Assembly (NCBI GenBank): GCA_903846015.1
Contig: CAIMZS010000650.1
Span: 1 to 32,808 of the forward strand
Reading direction: 5' to 3'
Source: an uncultured Anaerolineae bacterium
GTDB taxonomy: Bacteria; Chloroflexota; Anaerolineae; Anaerolineales; Villigracilaceae
Length of the DNA: 32,808 nucleotides
A program made the position numbers and the translations under genes. A model generated the notes under the pieces. The model searched no databases, was not told where the DNA came from, and was given only the letters and a program-made list of their open reading frames with translations. Shown here piece after piece: positions 1 to 8,300 of the stretch; position 1 is the stretch's first letter; every line of letters starts with the position of its first letter.

Positions 1-11
1 ATTCGCTAAAT

Positions 12-36
12 AAAACCGAATTCATTCGCTGGTTTT
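12..36 (+). terminator. possible terminator-like hairpin of a gene before the window
   Basis: AAAACC (12-17) and GGTTTT (31-36) can pair, with a smaller CGAA/TTCG helix possible inside. The downstream run of T is short. It lies before the first gene and might end a transcript entering from the left. Weak evidence. Confidence 0.25.
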
Positions 37-134
37 ACCCATTCGGACGCATCTGAATATAATATTCGAATAAGCCAGGATATCTATGGAATGAGCGGAG
101 TGGGCATCACCCAATAAGGCAGAGCGATTCAGGC

Positions 135-140
135 TATAAT
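135..140 (+). promoter_or_regulatory. -10 box (TATAAT) for the SPFH operon
   Basis: A perfect TATAAT lies 48 bases before the first SPFH start codon. No good -35 box is visible at 16-18 bases upstream, so either the -35 is weak or an activator is used. Confidence 0.4.
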
Positions 141-187
141 ATTGGTGTGAGCCTAATTTCTTATCACATTAATACAAGGAGATTGAC

Positions 188-1168
188 ATGGCAGCAGCAT
201 TAGTTGGGATGTTTGTTGGCTTCGTGGCATGGTTCATCCTGCGGTATATTTTGACATCGTTCTATACGGTTGATCAAAATGAGCGGGCGGTGAAAACCAT
301 CTTTGGTCGAGCAGAACGGGTAGGGGATGCGATGACCGCCGATTCTCCATTGGGTGAAACCCTGACGGAAGAGCATAAACAACGCTACAATTATCCACAG
401 GTACGTGTTATTCAACCTGGTGGGCCCTATTTCAAATGGCCGTGGGAAAAAGTATATAAAGTGTCCATCGCCACTCAAACCATCAACATGGCAATAGATA
501 GTGAGGACCCGCGTGCAAACATGGGTGGGACCATCCTGGAAGCGGTCACCAAAGACCAGTTAAATACCGGGCTTACCGGTCAGATTCGTTACCGAGCAGC
601 AGAAAACAACCTGTATGCATACTTATTTGGGGTTAAACGGCCCATTTTGCACGTGATGGGGTATTTCGTATCGGTGTTGCGCGAACGTATCGCCAGCTTT
701 GAAGCACCGCAGCCAGACGCAGCCCGCGGAGAGGAAATGAGCATCGTCACTGGCGTTTCGATCAATGACTTGCGTAAAAATCTGCGCGATTTGAACGAAC
801 ATATGGAACGCGAATGTGCTTCTTCGGCAGCTCGTTATGGGATCATTCTGGATGCTTCACTCATTACAGGCATCGATCCACCTCCAGATGTAGAATCTGC
901 CCTGGCAGCCATCAATACAGCACACAATCAGATATCGTCAGATATTAGCCTGGCACAAGCCTCTGCCGACCAAAAGATCGTTCAATCAAGACGAGCGGTG
1001 GAAATAGAAACATTGAACGCCCAGGCAGAAGTGGAGCCGCTGACCGCACTGGCAGATCAGCTCTATACCCTTCAAAGAAGTGGGCCGGATGCATTACAGG
1101 CATATTTGCGCAATGTACGCTTGCGCCTGTACACTCATGCTCAACAAATTATCCGGGAGGTGCGCTAA
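188..1168 (+). CDS. SPFH/band-7 membrane protein (first of pair)
   Basis: A 326-residue SPFH (stomatin/prohibitin/flotillin/HflKC) family protein. An N-terminal membrane segment (about residues 3-25) is followed by the typical start of the SPFH fold, in which the protein reads 'TVDQNERAVKTIFGRAERV' and then 'GPYFKWPWEKVYKV'. The rest is an alpha/beta SPFH domain and an Ala/Glu-rich helical stretch (about 235-300) suited to oligomerisation. Such proteins form membrane-anchored rings that scaffold microdomains or control membrane proteases; the partner here is unknown. AAGGAG at 176-181 supports the start. Its stop codon overlaps the next start by one base (TAATG), so the two genes are surely co-translated, as in HflK/HflC-type pairs. 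No FtsH or NfeD gene is adjacent. The exact subfamily cannot be named from the sequence. Confidence 0.85.
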   Translation: MAAALVGMFVGFVAWFILRYILTSFYTVDQNERAVKTIFGRAERVGDAMTADSPLGETLTEEHKQRYNYPQVRVIQPGGPYFKWPWEKVYKVSIATQTINMAIDSEDPRANMGGTILEAVTKDQLNTGLTGQIRYRAAENNLYAYLFGVKRPILHVMGYFVSVLRERIASFEAPQPDAARGEEMSIVTGVSINDLRKNLRDLNEHMERECASSAARYGIILDASLITGIDPPPDVESALAAINTAHNQISSDISLAQASADQKIVQSRRAVEIETLNAQAEVEPLTALADQLYTLQRSGPDALQAYLRNVRLRLYTHAQQIIREVR

Positions 1169-2070
1169 TGGATGCTATTATTCCCTTCTTTACAGGGGCG
1201 TTCATAACCTTTATCGGTATGTGGTTTGTAATGCCGATCGCGTTATTCTGTCTTCGGCTGGCGGGGTTGTACACTATCGTTGATGAAGGCACCTGCCAGG
1301 TATTTATCCTCTTTGGGCGCGTGGCCGGGATACTCTCAGAACCGGGCATTCACATTTTGCCGCTGAAACTTGGCCCAAGCGCCTTTTTGGTAAACTGGCT
1401 GGGCAGCCGCAAAGTGCTGGATATGCGCCTGGATCAACAGTATTTGCGCAGCAACCCGGTCAACTCAGAAGAAGGTGCGCCAATGGGTGTTGGCATCTGG
1501 TATGAGATGTATATCAGCGAACCAGTATCTTACTTGTTCAAAAATGCAGATCCACGTGGTTCACTCGCTGCAAATGTGAGCAACGCAGTTGTACGCTCGC
1601 TCAGCAACATGCCACTGGAACAAATGCTGATCAACCGCCACGGGATGAGCCGAATGGTGCGCGAAGATGTAACACCGCGATCACACGAATGGGGATACAA
1701 GCTGGGTTCGGTGTATATTCGCAAGGTACATTTTAGGGATACTGGAATGACTCAGCAAATCGAGGCAAAGGTGGTGAACCGTTTGCGCCAGGTTACATCA
1801 GCGATCAAGCAGGATGGGGCAAACCAGGTAAACATCATCACCAGCACAGCCGAACGGCAGGCAGCCATTGAATTTGCAAAAGCTGGAGCAATAAGACCGC
1901 GCATCGTTGGACAAGCAATGCAAGCAATCACTGCCGACAGCGAAGTGGCCGCCGCCGTATTTGAAATCCTGGAAACGCAAAAGATCCTGGAAAGCAAGGG
2001 AGCATTAACCCTGGTTCCGCAGCGTAATGAGTTATTAAATCAACTTCTGGCAGCCGGCAAGAATAGGTAA
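1168..2070 (+). CDS. SPFH/band-7 membrane protein (second of pair)
   Basis: A 300-residue SPFH-family protein paired with the preceding gene (one-base TAATG overlap). It has a longer hydrophobic N-terminus (about residues 5-35). The SPFH start follows: 'TIVDEGTCQVFILFGRVAG', then 'EPGIHILPLKLGP'. Next come the SPFH core ending near residue 215 and a short helical tail ('STAERQAAIEFAKAGAIRPRI') typical of the family. It probably forms a hetero-oligomeric ring with its partner at the membrane. It is shorter than eukaryotic flotillins and lacks an NfeD-like partner. The family call is firm; the physiological role is not known. Confidence 0.85.
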   Translation: MDAIIPFFTGAFITFIGMWFVMPIALFCLRLAGLYTIVDEGTCQVFILFGRVAGILSEPGIHILPLKLGPSAFLVNWLGSRKVLDMRLDQQYLRSNPVNSEEGAPMGVGIWYEMYISEPVSYLFKNADPRGSLAANVSNAVVRSLSNMPLEQMLINRHGMSRMVREDVTPRSHEWGYKLGSVYIRKVHFRDTGMTQQIEAKVVNRLRQVTSAIKQDGANQVNIITSTAERQAAIEFAKAGAIRPRIVGQAMQAITADSEVAAAVFEILETQKILESKGALTLVPQRNELLNQLLAAGKNR

Positions 2071-2206
2071 AAGGGTTTAGCAGCAGGAATACAAAACATA
2101 TTCGGCGATATGGCGATTAATGCATAACAACTAAAAATAGCCTTTCGAACAGATAAATTGCAGTTTACAATTTTGCAAGGATAGTACTGAAGGGCTACAA
2201 AAGTGA

Positions 2207-2212
2207 TATTAT
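2207..2212 (+). promoter_or_regulatory. -10 box (TATTAT) for the riboswitch-protease transcript
   Basis: TATTAT at 2207-2212 would give a start near 2219, about 15-20 bases before the riboswitch aptamer. The -35 region is poor. Position relative to the aptamer is the main support. Confidence 0.4.
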
Positions 2213-2235
2213 GTATTTGAAATATTGTAACGAAA

Positions 2236-2316
2236 AGGCAAAGCCGGTGAAAATCGGCGACGCAAAGCCACGGGTCTAAAGCCGGTAAACCCCGGAAATG
2301 ATCGCCAGGCTGCCGA
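2236..2316 (+). promoter_or_regulatory. c-di-GMP-I (GEMM) riboswitch aptamer
   Basis: The stretch matches the GEMM-I consensus in order. P1 pairs GGCA (2237-2240) with TGCC (2311-2314). A perfect six-pair helix (2243-2248 with 2253-2258) is capped by a GAAA tetraloop. Next comes the signature GACGCAAAGCCACGGG (2259-2274), then a second helix (CCGG 2282-2285 with CCGG 2292-2295), and the closing GCCAGGCTGCCG. This family binds cyclic di-GMP. It lies in the leader of the secreted protease gene, 84 bases before its start, and is followed by an intrinsic terminator. The class is firm; ligand affinity cannot be judged from sequence. Confidence 0.92.
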
Positions 2317-2342
2317 ATTCAAGACAAATTGCAGGACGTCTT

Positions 2343-2378
2343 GCAGGCCTGGCATAAAAATCAGGCCTGTTTGTTTTT
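2343..2378 (+). terminator. riboswitch expression platform: intrinsic terminator
   Basis: Two copies of the self-complementary CAGGCCTG (2344-2351 and 2362-2369) form an 8-bp stem followed by TTTGTTTTT, a classical intrinsic terminator between aptamer and protease start. The 5' arm GCCTGGC (2347-2353) is perfectly complementary to aptamer bases GCCAGGC (2304-2310). Aptamer closure and antiterminator formation therefore exclude each other. Ligand binding should free the terminator, which predicts that c-di-GMP turns the gene off. Confidence 0.85.
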
Positions 2379-2399
2379 CTCAGTAAGACGGAGGTCGCC

Positions 2400-4289
2400 A
2401 TGAAAACACAAAGATTAAGCCAAGTCCCTCGCATATTGATAATTGTTTTGATGTTTGCGCTGTTATTAACTCTGACTGGCGGTATGCCGGCAGCAGCGAC
2501 AGCCCCCAAACAATCATCCTATATCATCCAGGCAACAAATACTGAACTGGCTGAACAACTGGTAAGCAAACATGGCGGCTCGATCACCTCACGCCTGGAT
2601 ATTATCCATGCCGTTGGCGCCAACCTCTCAGACGAAAGCGTCAAACAGCTGCGGCTGGAGAAGGGTATCCTTGCCATCACTCCTAACAGCGCTGTAAACT
2701 CGAGTGACAATGGCAAGGACAAGAGCAAGGACAATGGCAATGGCAATGACAAGGAAAAAAAGTTCAGGGCCACTAAAAACGCACAAAACGTCCCTTCTAC
2801 CGATTATCCGAATGTGGTGGGGGCCGATATTGTTTGGGGAGAAGGCACCATCGGTTCTGGCATCGCAGTGGCTGTGCTCGATACTGGTCTCGGTGACCTG
2901 CCAAGCCTGACCCAAACGGTGAAAAACAAATCCGGGCGCATCGTGGCCTGGAAGGATTTTATTGACAACAGCAAAAAGCCCATCGACCCGAATGGTCATG
3001 GCTCGCATGTGGCTGGGATTATCGCCAACAGCGAAAAGGGTACGGACGGAGAATGGAATGGCATCGCTCCAGGCGTCAACCTGGTGGGTGTTCGTGTACT
3101 GGATGAAAGCGGCGCTGGATCATACGAAAGCGTCATATCCGGTTTGCAATGGGTTATTGAGAACAAATCACGTTACAACATCCGTGTGGTCAACCTCTCG
3201 CTGGTTTCACAAGTTCAATCGCCTTACTGGGCAGATCCTCTTAACCAGGCAGTGACCCAGGCATGGGCCAGTGGCTTGACCGTGATCGTTGCGGCTGGAA
3301 ATAGCGGCCCACAGGCCATGAGCATCTCAGTACCAGGGAATAACCCCTACGTTGTCACGGTAGGCGCTTTTACCGATAACTTTACACCCGCGGATTGGAG
3401 CGACGACTATATTGCCCCGTTCTCATCGGCTGGCCCTACCCTGGATGGCTTTTCCAAACCAGACGTAGTGGCCCCAGGGGCACACATGTTATCGCCCATC
3501 CCCGCCAACTCGTTCCTGACAAAAGAGTACCCGAGCAACCAGCTTAGCGACAATTACTTCAGCCTGGCCGGTACATCGCAAGCCACCGCAGTTATATCCG
3601 GCATCGCAGCCCTGGTCATTTCGAACAACCCTCATCTCACTCCTGACCAGGTCAAGAATCGCCTGACCTCAACAGCTTACCCGTGGATCGATAACTCCGG
3701 AGATGTTGCACTGTACAGCATGTGGCAGCAAGGCGCAGGCCGCGCCAGTGCTCCAGAAGCCGTCTTCTCAGACTCTACTGATGCTTCCAACCAGGGAATG
3801 GACATTCGTTCCGACCTTACTGGTAAAATCCACTACGAAGGTTTCGCTTACTACGATGAAACCACCGGCACTTACCGACTGCGCGCTCCCTTCGATGAAT
3901 GGGCTGGTGGATATGGCACGTGGGATGGCAAGTACGGCGTGTGGTCCGGCAAGTACGGTGTATGGTCTGGCAAGTACGGCGTGTGGTCTGGCAAGTACGG
4001 TGTATGGTCTGGCAAGTACGGCGTGTGGTCTGGCAAGTACGGCGTGTGGTCTGGCAAGTACGGCGTGTGGTCTGGCAAGTATGGTGTGTGGTCCGGAAAA
4101 TACGGTGTATGGTCCGGGGGCTACAGCGTGTGGTCTGGAAAGTACGGCGTATGGTCTGGATCTGAAGATATAAGTGGCTCACTGATCGCTGATCCCACCT
4201 TCATCGCCAATTTCGCAGCAGGTTTGAGCCCGGACGCATCCATCTCGAACGCAACAACATCCTTCTTCACAGAGGATCCCAACCCCTAA
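2400..4289 (+). CDS. secreted subtilisin-family (S8) protease with C-terminal YGVWSGK repeats
   Basis: A 629-residue pre-pro-protease. A signal peptide (about 1-33) is followed by an I9-type inhibitor prodomain (about 39-98) and an Asn/Lys-rich linker (100-125). The S8 catalytic domain (about 135-455) carries Asp161 (VLDTG), His200 (GHGSHVAG), oxyanion Asn301 and Ser393 (GTSQA), all intact. Residues 505-588 are twelve tandem 7-residue units, mostly YGVWSGK, followed by a 41-residue tail. No sortase or S-layer anchor is seen, so it is exported by Sec and then free or held by the repeats. GGAGG just before the ATG fixes the start. It stands alone in its transcript, controlled by the upstream c-di-GMP riboswitch and ended by a strong terminator. 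Subtilisins with short VWS-type tails are known in related bacteria; the function of such tails is not known to me. Confidence 0.93.
   Translation: MKTQRLSQVPRILIIVLMFALLLTLTGGMPAAATAPKQSSYIIQATNTELAEQLVSKHGGSITSRLDIIHAVGANLSDESVKQLRLEKGILAITPNSAVNSSDNGKDKSKDNGNGNDKEKKFRATKNAQNVPSTDYPNVVGADIVWGEGTIGSGIAVAVLDTGLGDLPSLTQTVKNKSGRIVAWKDFIDNSKKPIDPNGHGSHVAGIIANSEKGTDGEWNGIAPGVNLVGVRVLDESGAGSYESVISGLQWVIENKSRYNIRVVNLSLVSQVQSPYWADPLNQAVTQAWASGLTVIVAAGNSGPQAMSISVPGNNPYVVTVGAFTDNFTPADWSDDYIAPFSSAGPTLDGFSKPDVVAPGAHMLSPIPANSFLTKEYPSNQLSDNYFSLAGTSQATAVISGIAALVISNNPHLTPDQVKNRLTSTAYPWIDNSGDVALYSMWQQGAGRASAPEAVFSDSTDASNQGMDIRSDLTGKIHYEGFAYYDETTGTYRLRAPFDEWAGGYGTWDGKYGVWSGKYGVWSGKYGVWSGKYGVWSGKYGVWSGKYGVWSGKYGVWSGKYGVWSGKYGVWSGGYSVWSGKYGVWSGSEDISGSLIADPTFIANFAAGLSPDASISNATTSFFTEDPNP
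3912..4163 (+). repeat. 12 tandem 21-bp units encoding YGVWSGK
   Basis: Twelve in-frame 21-bp units without spacers. Units 4, 6, 7 and 8 are identical at DNA level and units 3 and 5 are identical, so a 42-bp pair (3-4) was copied as 5-6 and a single unit amplified after it. The outer units (1 and 9-12) have drifted: YGTWDGK, YGVWSGG, YSVWSGK and YGVWSGS. This is the pattern of recent slippage or unequal crossing-over in the array centre. All changes keep the frame. Confidence 0.97.
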
Positions 4290-4303
4290 ACGTTGAAACT
4301 AAC

Positions 4304-4348
4304 AAAAAATGTCCCTGGCAAGATTTTGCCGGGGACATTTTTATTTTA
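4304..4348 (+). terminator. intrinsic terminator after the S8 protease
   Basis: A long hairpin pairs AAAAATGTCCC with GGGGACATTTTT, extended by TGGCAA/TTGCC around a short GATT loop and followed by TTATTTT. It begins about 15 bases after the protease stop. The A-rich left side lets it work in both directions. Confidence 0.9.
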
Positions 4349-4598
4349 TCAATACCCTGGTCTTACAGGGATCGGCACACAGCACATAAAGCAGAACAAC
4401 TTTTCCACGGCACGCTTTCTGGGTATTCAGAAATCAGCGTGGTAATGACACCCAAATCATATGATATGCAAATAATAAAGGTTTTTGGCCGATTTATTTA
4501 AAAATAGTTGTCAACAATTATTAGACATCGCTCATGGCCTTGTACATCGCCGCCAAAACCCACTTCAGTTATCCCCCAGAATTTTCCTGTTTTTTCGC

Positions 4599-4807
4599 TT
4601 AGCGGATCACCCTGACAGCCACCCCAATATCAAGAGCTTCACGAATTACGTTTTCTGGCATTCCCAGCAGTGCTAATCGCGTAACAACCTTGGAAAATTG
4701 ACAGCCGAAATGACAGCACCAGGCAAGGACTCCAGCACTTTTTTTGCCCCAACTTCATCATTGAGCAAAGCCAGAACGGCAGAAGCATCCAGCACAACTC
4801 TATTCAT
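4599..4807 (-). pseudogene. decayed PIN-domain toxin (VapC-like)
   Basis: Read on the minus strand from the ATG at 4807, the first 38 codons (MNRVVLDASAVLALLNDEVG... to ...ISAVNF) are a typical PIN-domain N-terminus with the metal-binding Asp7. The frame then hits TAG at 4673. Shifting by one base at about 4685-4697 restores a PIN-like continuation (VVTRLALLGMPENVIREALD...), which stops at 4599. One base lost from a T-run would explain the break. The expected remaining half (third and fourth acidic residues) is not recognisable down to about 4420. The start overlaps the antitoxin stop by 8 bases, as in intact vapBC operons. A sequencing error could mimic the first frameshift but not the missing C-terminus. 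Confidence 0.75.
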
Positions 4808-5045
4808 GGACCGCTACTTCTCTACGCGCCTGGATCAAATCATCAACCAGCGAAGTTCCTTTGGGAACATATTTTTTGACTGATTGCTGGACCATGACAA
4901 CGGCCTGGTTAAGAGGAACCATCCGGATGGTTCCATTTTCGAGTTGTAAAACGATTTCATCTCCCGTCTTGATCTGTAGTTCTTTCCGTAATTGGGGAGG
5001 AAGTACGAACCTGCCACCTGAGTGTACTTGAACTCGGTATTCCAT
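4800..5045 (-). CDS. AbrB/MazE-type antitoxin (SpoVT-AbrB fold)
   Basis: An 81-residue protein whose first half is a swapped-hairpin AbrB DNA-binding domain: the sequence runs 'VQVHSGGRFVLPPQLRKEL', then 'IKTGDEIVLQLENGTIRMVP'. The C-terminal half ('SVKKYVPKGTSLVDDLIQARR') is the usual toxin-binding tail. An upstream ATG at 5072 exists, but AAGGTGG five bases before the ATG at 5045 makes the shorter form the likely product. It acts in the cytoplasm as antitoxin and autorepressor of a toxin-antitoxin operon. The PIN toxin gene that follows is frameshifted, so this gene is probably an orphan antitoxin. It reads intact. Confidence 0.85.
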   Translation of the reverse strand: MEYRVQVHSGGRFVLPPQLRKELQIKTGDEIVLQLENGTIRMVPLNQAVVMVQQSVKKYVPKGTSLVDDLIQARREVAVHE

Positions 5046-5062
5046 TTGAGCCACCTTTCTAA

Positions 5063-5083
5063 ATTGAACCATATAAATTCAAT
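5063..5083. promoter_or_regulatory. candidate antitoxin operator (inverted repeat)
   Basis: ATTGAA (5063-5068) and TTCAAT (5078-5083) form an inverted repeat immediately before the antitoxin ribosome binding site. AT-rich -10-like sequence lies within it. A second one, CCACTT/AAGTGG (5087-5092 and 5100-5105), is adjacent. Antitoxins of this family normally repress their own promoter at such sites. Confidence 0.4.
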
Positions 5084-5231
5084 ATACCACTTTCGTGAGA
5101 AGTGGCAGGTAACGCCGCAAAACGGTTAGATCAGAATGTTCCATCAATTTTTGCAGGGCAAAGATGATTACAGAATACAGCATATTGGATCTTAAATCTC
5201 ATTACCAAGGCTTAGGTTATGCCACCGAAAC

Positions 5232-5269
5232 AATAAAAAAGCGTCCGGAAAACTTGACGCATTTTTATT
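5232..5269 (-). terminator. intrinsic terminator after the cyclase gene
   Basis: AATAAAAAaGCGTC pairs with GACGCaTTTTTATT around a 10-base loop, with A and T runs on both sides, so it works on either strand. It lies about 130 bases past the stop of the minus-strand cyclase gene. The rest of 5106-5396 holds no gene I can support. Confidence 0.8.
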
Positions 5270-5396
5270 GGCCGAGATATTTCAAAAAATAGTTTGGGAG
5301 CTATTCACCCGGCCCTATTGCGGGTTTCAAGCCAGTAATTGGCGAAGATATTGCTTCTGTTTCATCTACCCCAAATTTTAGAAAGATACCTGAATC

Positions 5397-8300
5397 TTAC
5401 TTTTTGAGATCCAACTGCATTTTAATTATTTCCAGCTTTTGAAGATCCAGCCTGGCCCCGAGCTGCTCAAGCAATTTGCGCGCCAGGAGAAGGCAGGATT
5501 TTGCCAGCAAACGATTCGATTCGGCTGATGCAATCCTCGCCAGGCTAACCAGTAAGCGCCCACGTTCCAAACGGTTACCGGCTGCATCGAAAATGACTTC
5601 AGCTTCATGACAAAGTTTCTTGGCAGTCGATAAATCATTGGAGGCCAGCGCAATATCACCCAGCAAACGCAAGGCGCGACCCTTGTCCTCGGTCTGGGCA
5701 TCTCCACCAACCCGTTGAAGCATTTCAAGCGCAGCATTACCATACTGCGCCGCCTTGGGAAGGTTGTTCATTCCCAGGAAAATGGTACCCAAGTTGACAT
5801 AGACATCTACCAGGTATTCCTGATCATCAAGGCTTTTAAAGATCTCCTCGCTGCGGAGGCTATACTCAAGCGCAGAAGGCCAATCTCCCAGAGCAATAAA
5901 TAGCTTGCAAAGGTGATGGTTACTGAGAGCAATGTTGTAATTGAGACCAAGCTGCTGAGCACGATTCCAAGCTTCCTTCAAATATTGGCGAGCCTCATCC
6001 GGGTAGCCACGATCAATTTGCAGTAATCCCAGATTGTTGTTTAGTTCAATAATGGCTTCCACATCGCCCAGATTGGATTGAAGCTCAGCACTGCGCTTGA
6101 AGTCGACCAGAGCTTCATCCCAAAAACCACGCTTCCAACCAAGCAGGCCCAAATTGTTGTGAGAACGAGCCACGCCAAGAATATCGCCGATTTCCTGTCG
6201 AATAGCCAGGCTTTTGGCAGCAAAATCGCTGGCTTCTTTCAGCCGATCCTTTTGATAATACACCCCGCCCATACGATTGTAGATGGATGAAACAACATCC
6301 AGGCGGGTAGTTTTCTCAGCCAACCCCTGAGCGTGCTTGAGGTATTTTTCGGCATCATCCAATTTACCTCGCCGGAAGTAAATCCAGCCAGTATCATTTA
6401 AGATTTGAGACATCTCGGCTGGTGAATCAACCCTGGCCTGAAGCAGAGTCTTTCTAGCCAGGTCCAGGCACTCCAGCGCCCGATCGTAATCACCCTGGCG
6501 CTCGTAAGTCATGCCGATTTTACGCTGCAAACCGCAGATATTTTCTGTATAGTTATTTGCTTCGGCAGCGATGTCGTGAACGGCCAATTCATAAGCTGTG
6601 CGCGTGGCAGGATAATCCCCCGCAAGAGCAAAAGCATCGCCTAAACCGCTATGAACCTGAAGGGCCTGGAAGGCGGTATGGGGTGTATCGGTCAGCAAAC
6701 TGGCGGCATCTTCAAAATATTTTTGAGCTTGAGCAGTGTTGTAGTTTCGCCCGGATTTTTGTCCAGCAAGTATCAGGTAATACAAAGCGCGCTCTTTACG
6801 ATCGCTCCAGAAATAATGGCGGGCAAGAACGTCGATTTGATTTTCGATATGATCAGCAGAGAGCTTTTCGATAACATCTGCCACCACACCATGCAATTCT
6901 TTGCGTTCGCGTTTCAACAATGTGCTGTAAATTGTATCTGATACGAGAACATGCTTAAACATATACTCACCACCCGGTGATCTATCCGGAAGGATGAATT
7001 CACGATCAAGCAGAATTGTAAAAGAGTCGATCACTTCATCACTGGTCAAACCTGGCAGACATTCGATCACCACAGCGGATGTAAAAGCCCGACCGATGAC
7101 ACTCGCCACTTTGAGAACATGGCGTTGAACCAATTCGAGGTGATCAAAACGAGTCAGGATCAAGCCTTCGAGAGTGTCTGGAACACCCAGGGTAGCCAGA
7201 TCAACTTGTTCAACAAGCTGCCAGTGACCATCTGAGCGATGGAGCAGCTGACGATCCATGAGCATGCGCAAGATTTCTTCGAGATAGAGCGGGATACCAG
7301 ACGCCCGTTGCACGATATGATTGCGCAGCGTCTCGGGCATATTCTGAATTGCAAGCAGCTGTGAAAGCAAGCGATCGGCTTGATCTGGCGATAGACTCTT
7401 TAGCGAAAGATCCGTAAAACGCAAGCGTAATTGATCACTGGCCTTCTTGGCAATTTCTGCCAGTTTATCATCAACAAAAGATCGTGAAACAGCCACAATC
7501 ACAATCGGATGCTTTAAGAGGATTTCGATAAGAAAATCCAGCAATTCCAAAGAACCAGAATCCGCCCAATGCAAGTCTTCCAGTATCAAAACAATGGGTT
7601 TTTGGTGAGCTTCTGCCAAAATAAATTCACGCATCACCAAAAATATTTGCTGGCGGAGTTGATCCGCAGCCAGGTATTCGATACGTTTTGCCGCACCGGG
7701 ATTCGAAAGCGGAAGCGAGAGTAAATGCTCAAGATATGGCAAAATATCATCGACGCGATCGGGCAAAACACTGCTGATGCGTTGAATCAGCCTGGTCTGA
7801 CATTCAGTTTTTGGGGTATCTGCATCGGCTTCGAGCATTCGAAGCAAAACATCCTGAAAAATCCAGTAGGATACACCTTTACGATAAATAAGGCTGTAGC
7901 CTTCATGAACTTGAACCGGTAACTGAGATAAAAAGGATTTAAACTCAGAAATAAGTCGGCTCTTCCCAATTCCAGCCTCGCCGCTGACGGCCACAAAACG
8001 ACCGGTCTTTTCACTAACCATGGCATTAACATTCTGACGCAGACGTTCAAGTTCGCCATCACGCCCAATCATGGGCGCATACAGACCCTCGATGCCGCGC
8101 ACAGAACCTGGTTTGGTGCTTGCGCCGGTTACGCGATACGTTTGAACAGGTTGGCCAACTCCCTTTAGCTGGATTGGTGCCAGTGCCTCAAATTCAAACA
8201 AGGTGCGCACCTGGCGATAAACAACATCGCTGACCAGGATCGTATCTGATTCCGCTGCAGTTTCAATCCGGCTGGCCAGATTTACCACATCACCGATGGC

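Noticed and set aside
188-2070. Calling the SPFH pair HflK/HflC
   Set aside because: The paired layout is similar, but I see no HflK-specific Gly-rich N-terminus and no FtsH gene nearby, so only the SPFH superfamily name is justified.
3912-4163. Tandem repeats that might be taken for a CRISPR array
   Set aside because: Units are directly adjacent with no spacers and are in frame within a protease gene.
3703-4182. Several long open frames on both strands across the protease repeat array
   Set aside because: They arise because the 21-bp repeat has no stop codon in other frames. They lack ribosome sites and family resemblance.
4485-4676. Plus-strand 63-codon frame
   Set aside because: It is a shadow on the opposite strand of the decayed PIN toxin and has no ribosome site.
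5046-5072. N-terminal nine-codon extension of the AbrB-type antitoxin
   Set aside because: No ribosome site precedes the ATG at 5072, and the extension overlaps the AAGGTGG site of the ATG at 5045 and the likely operator.
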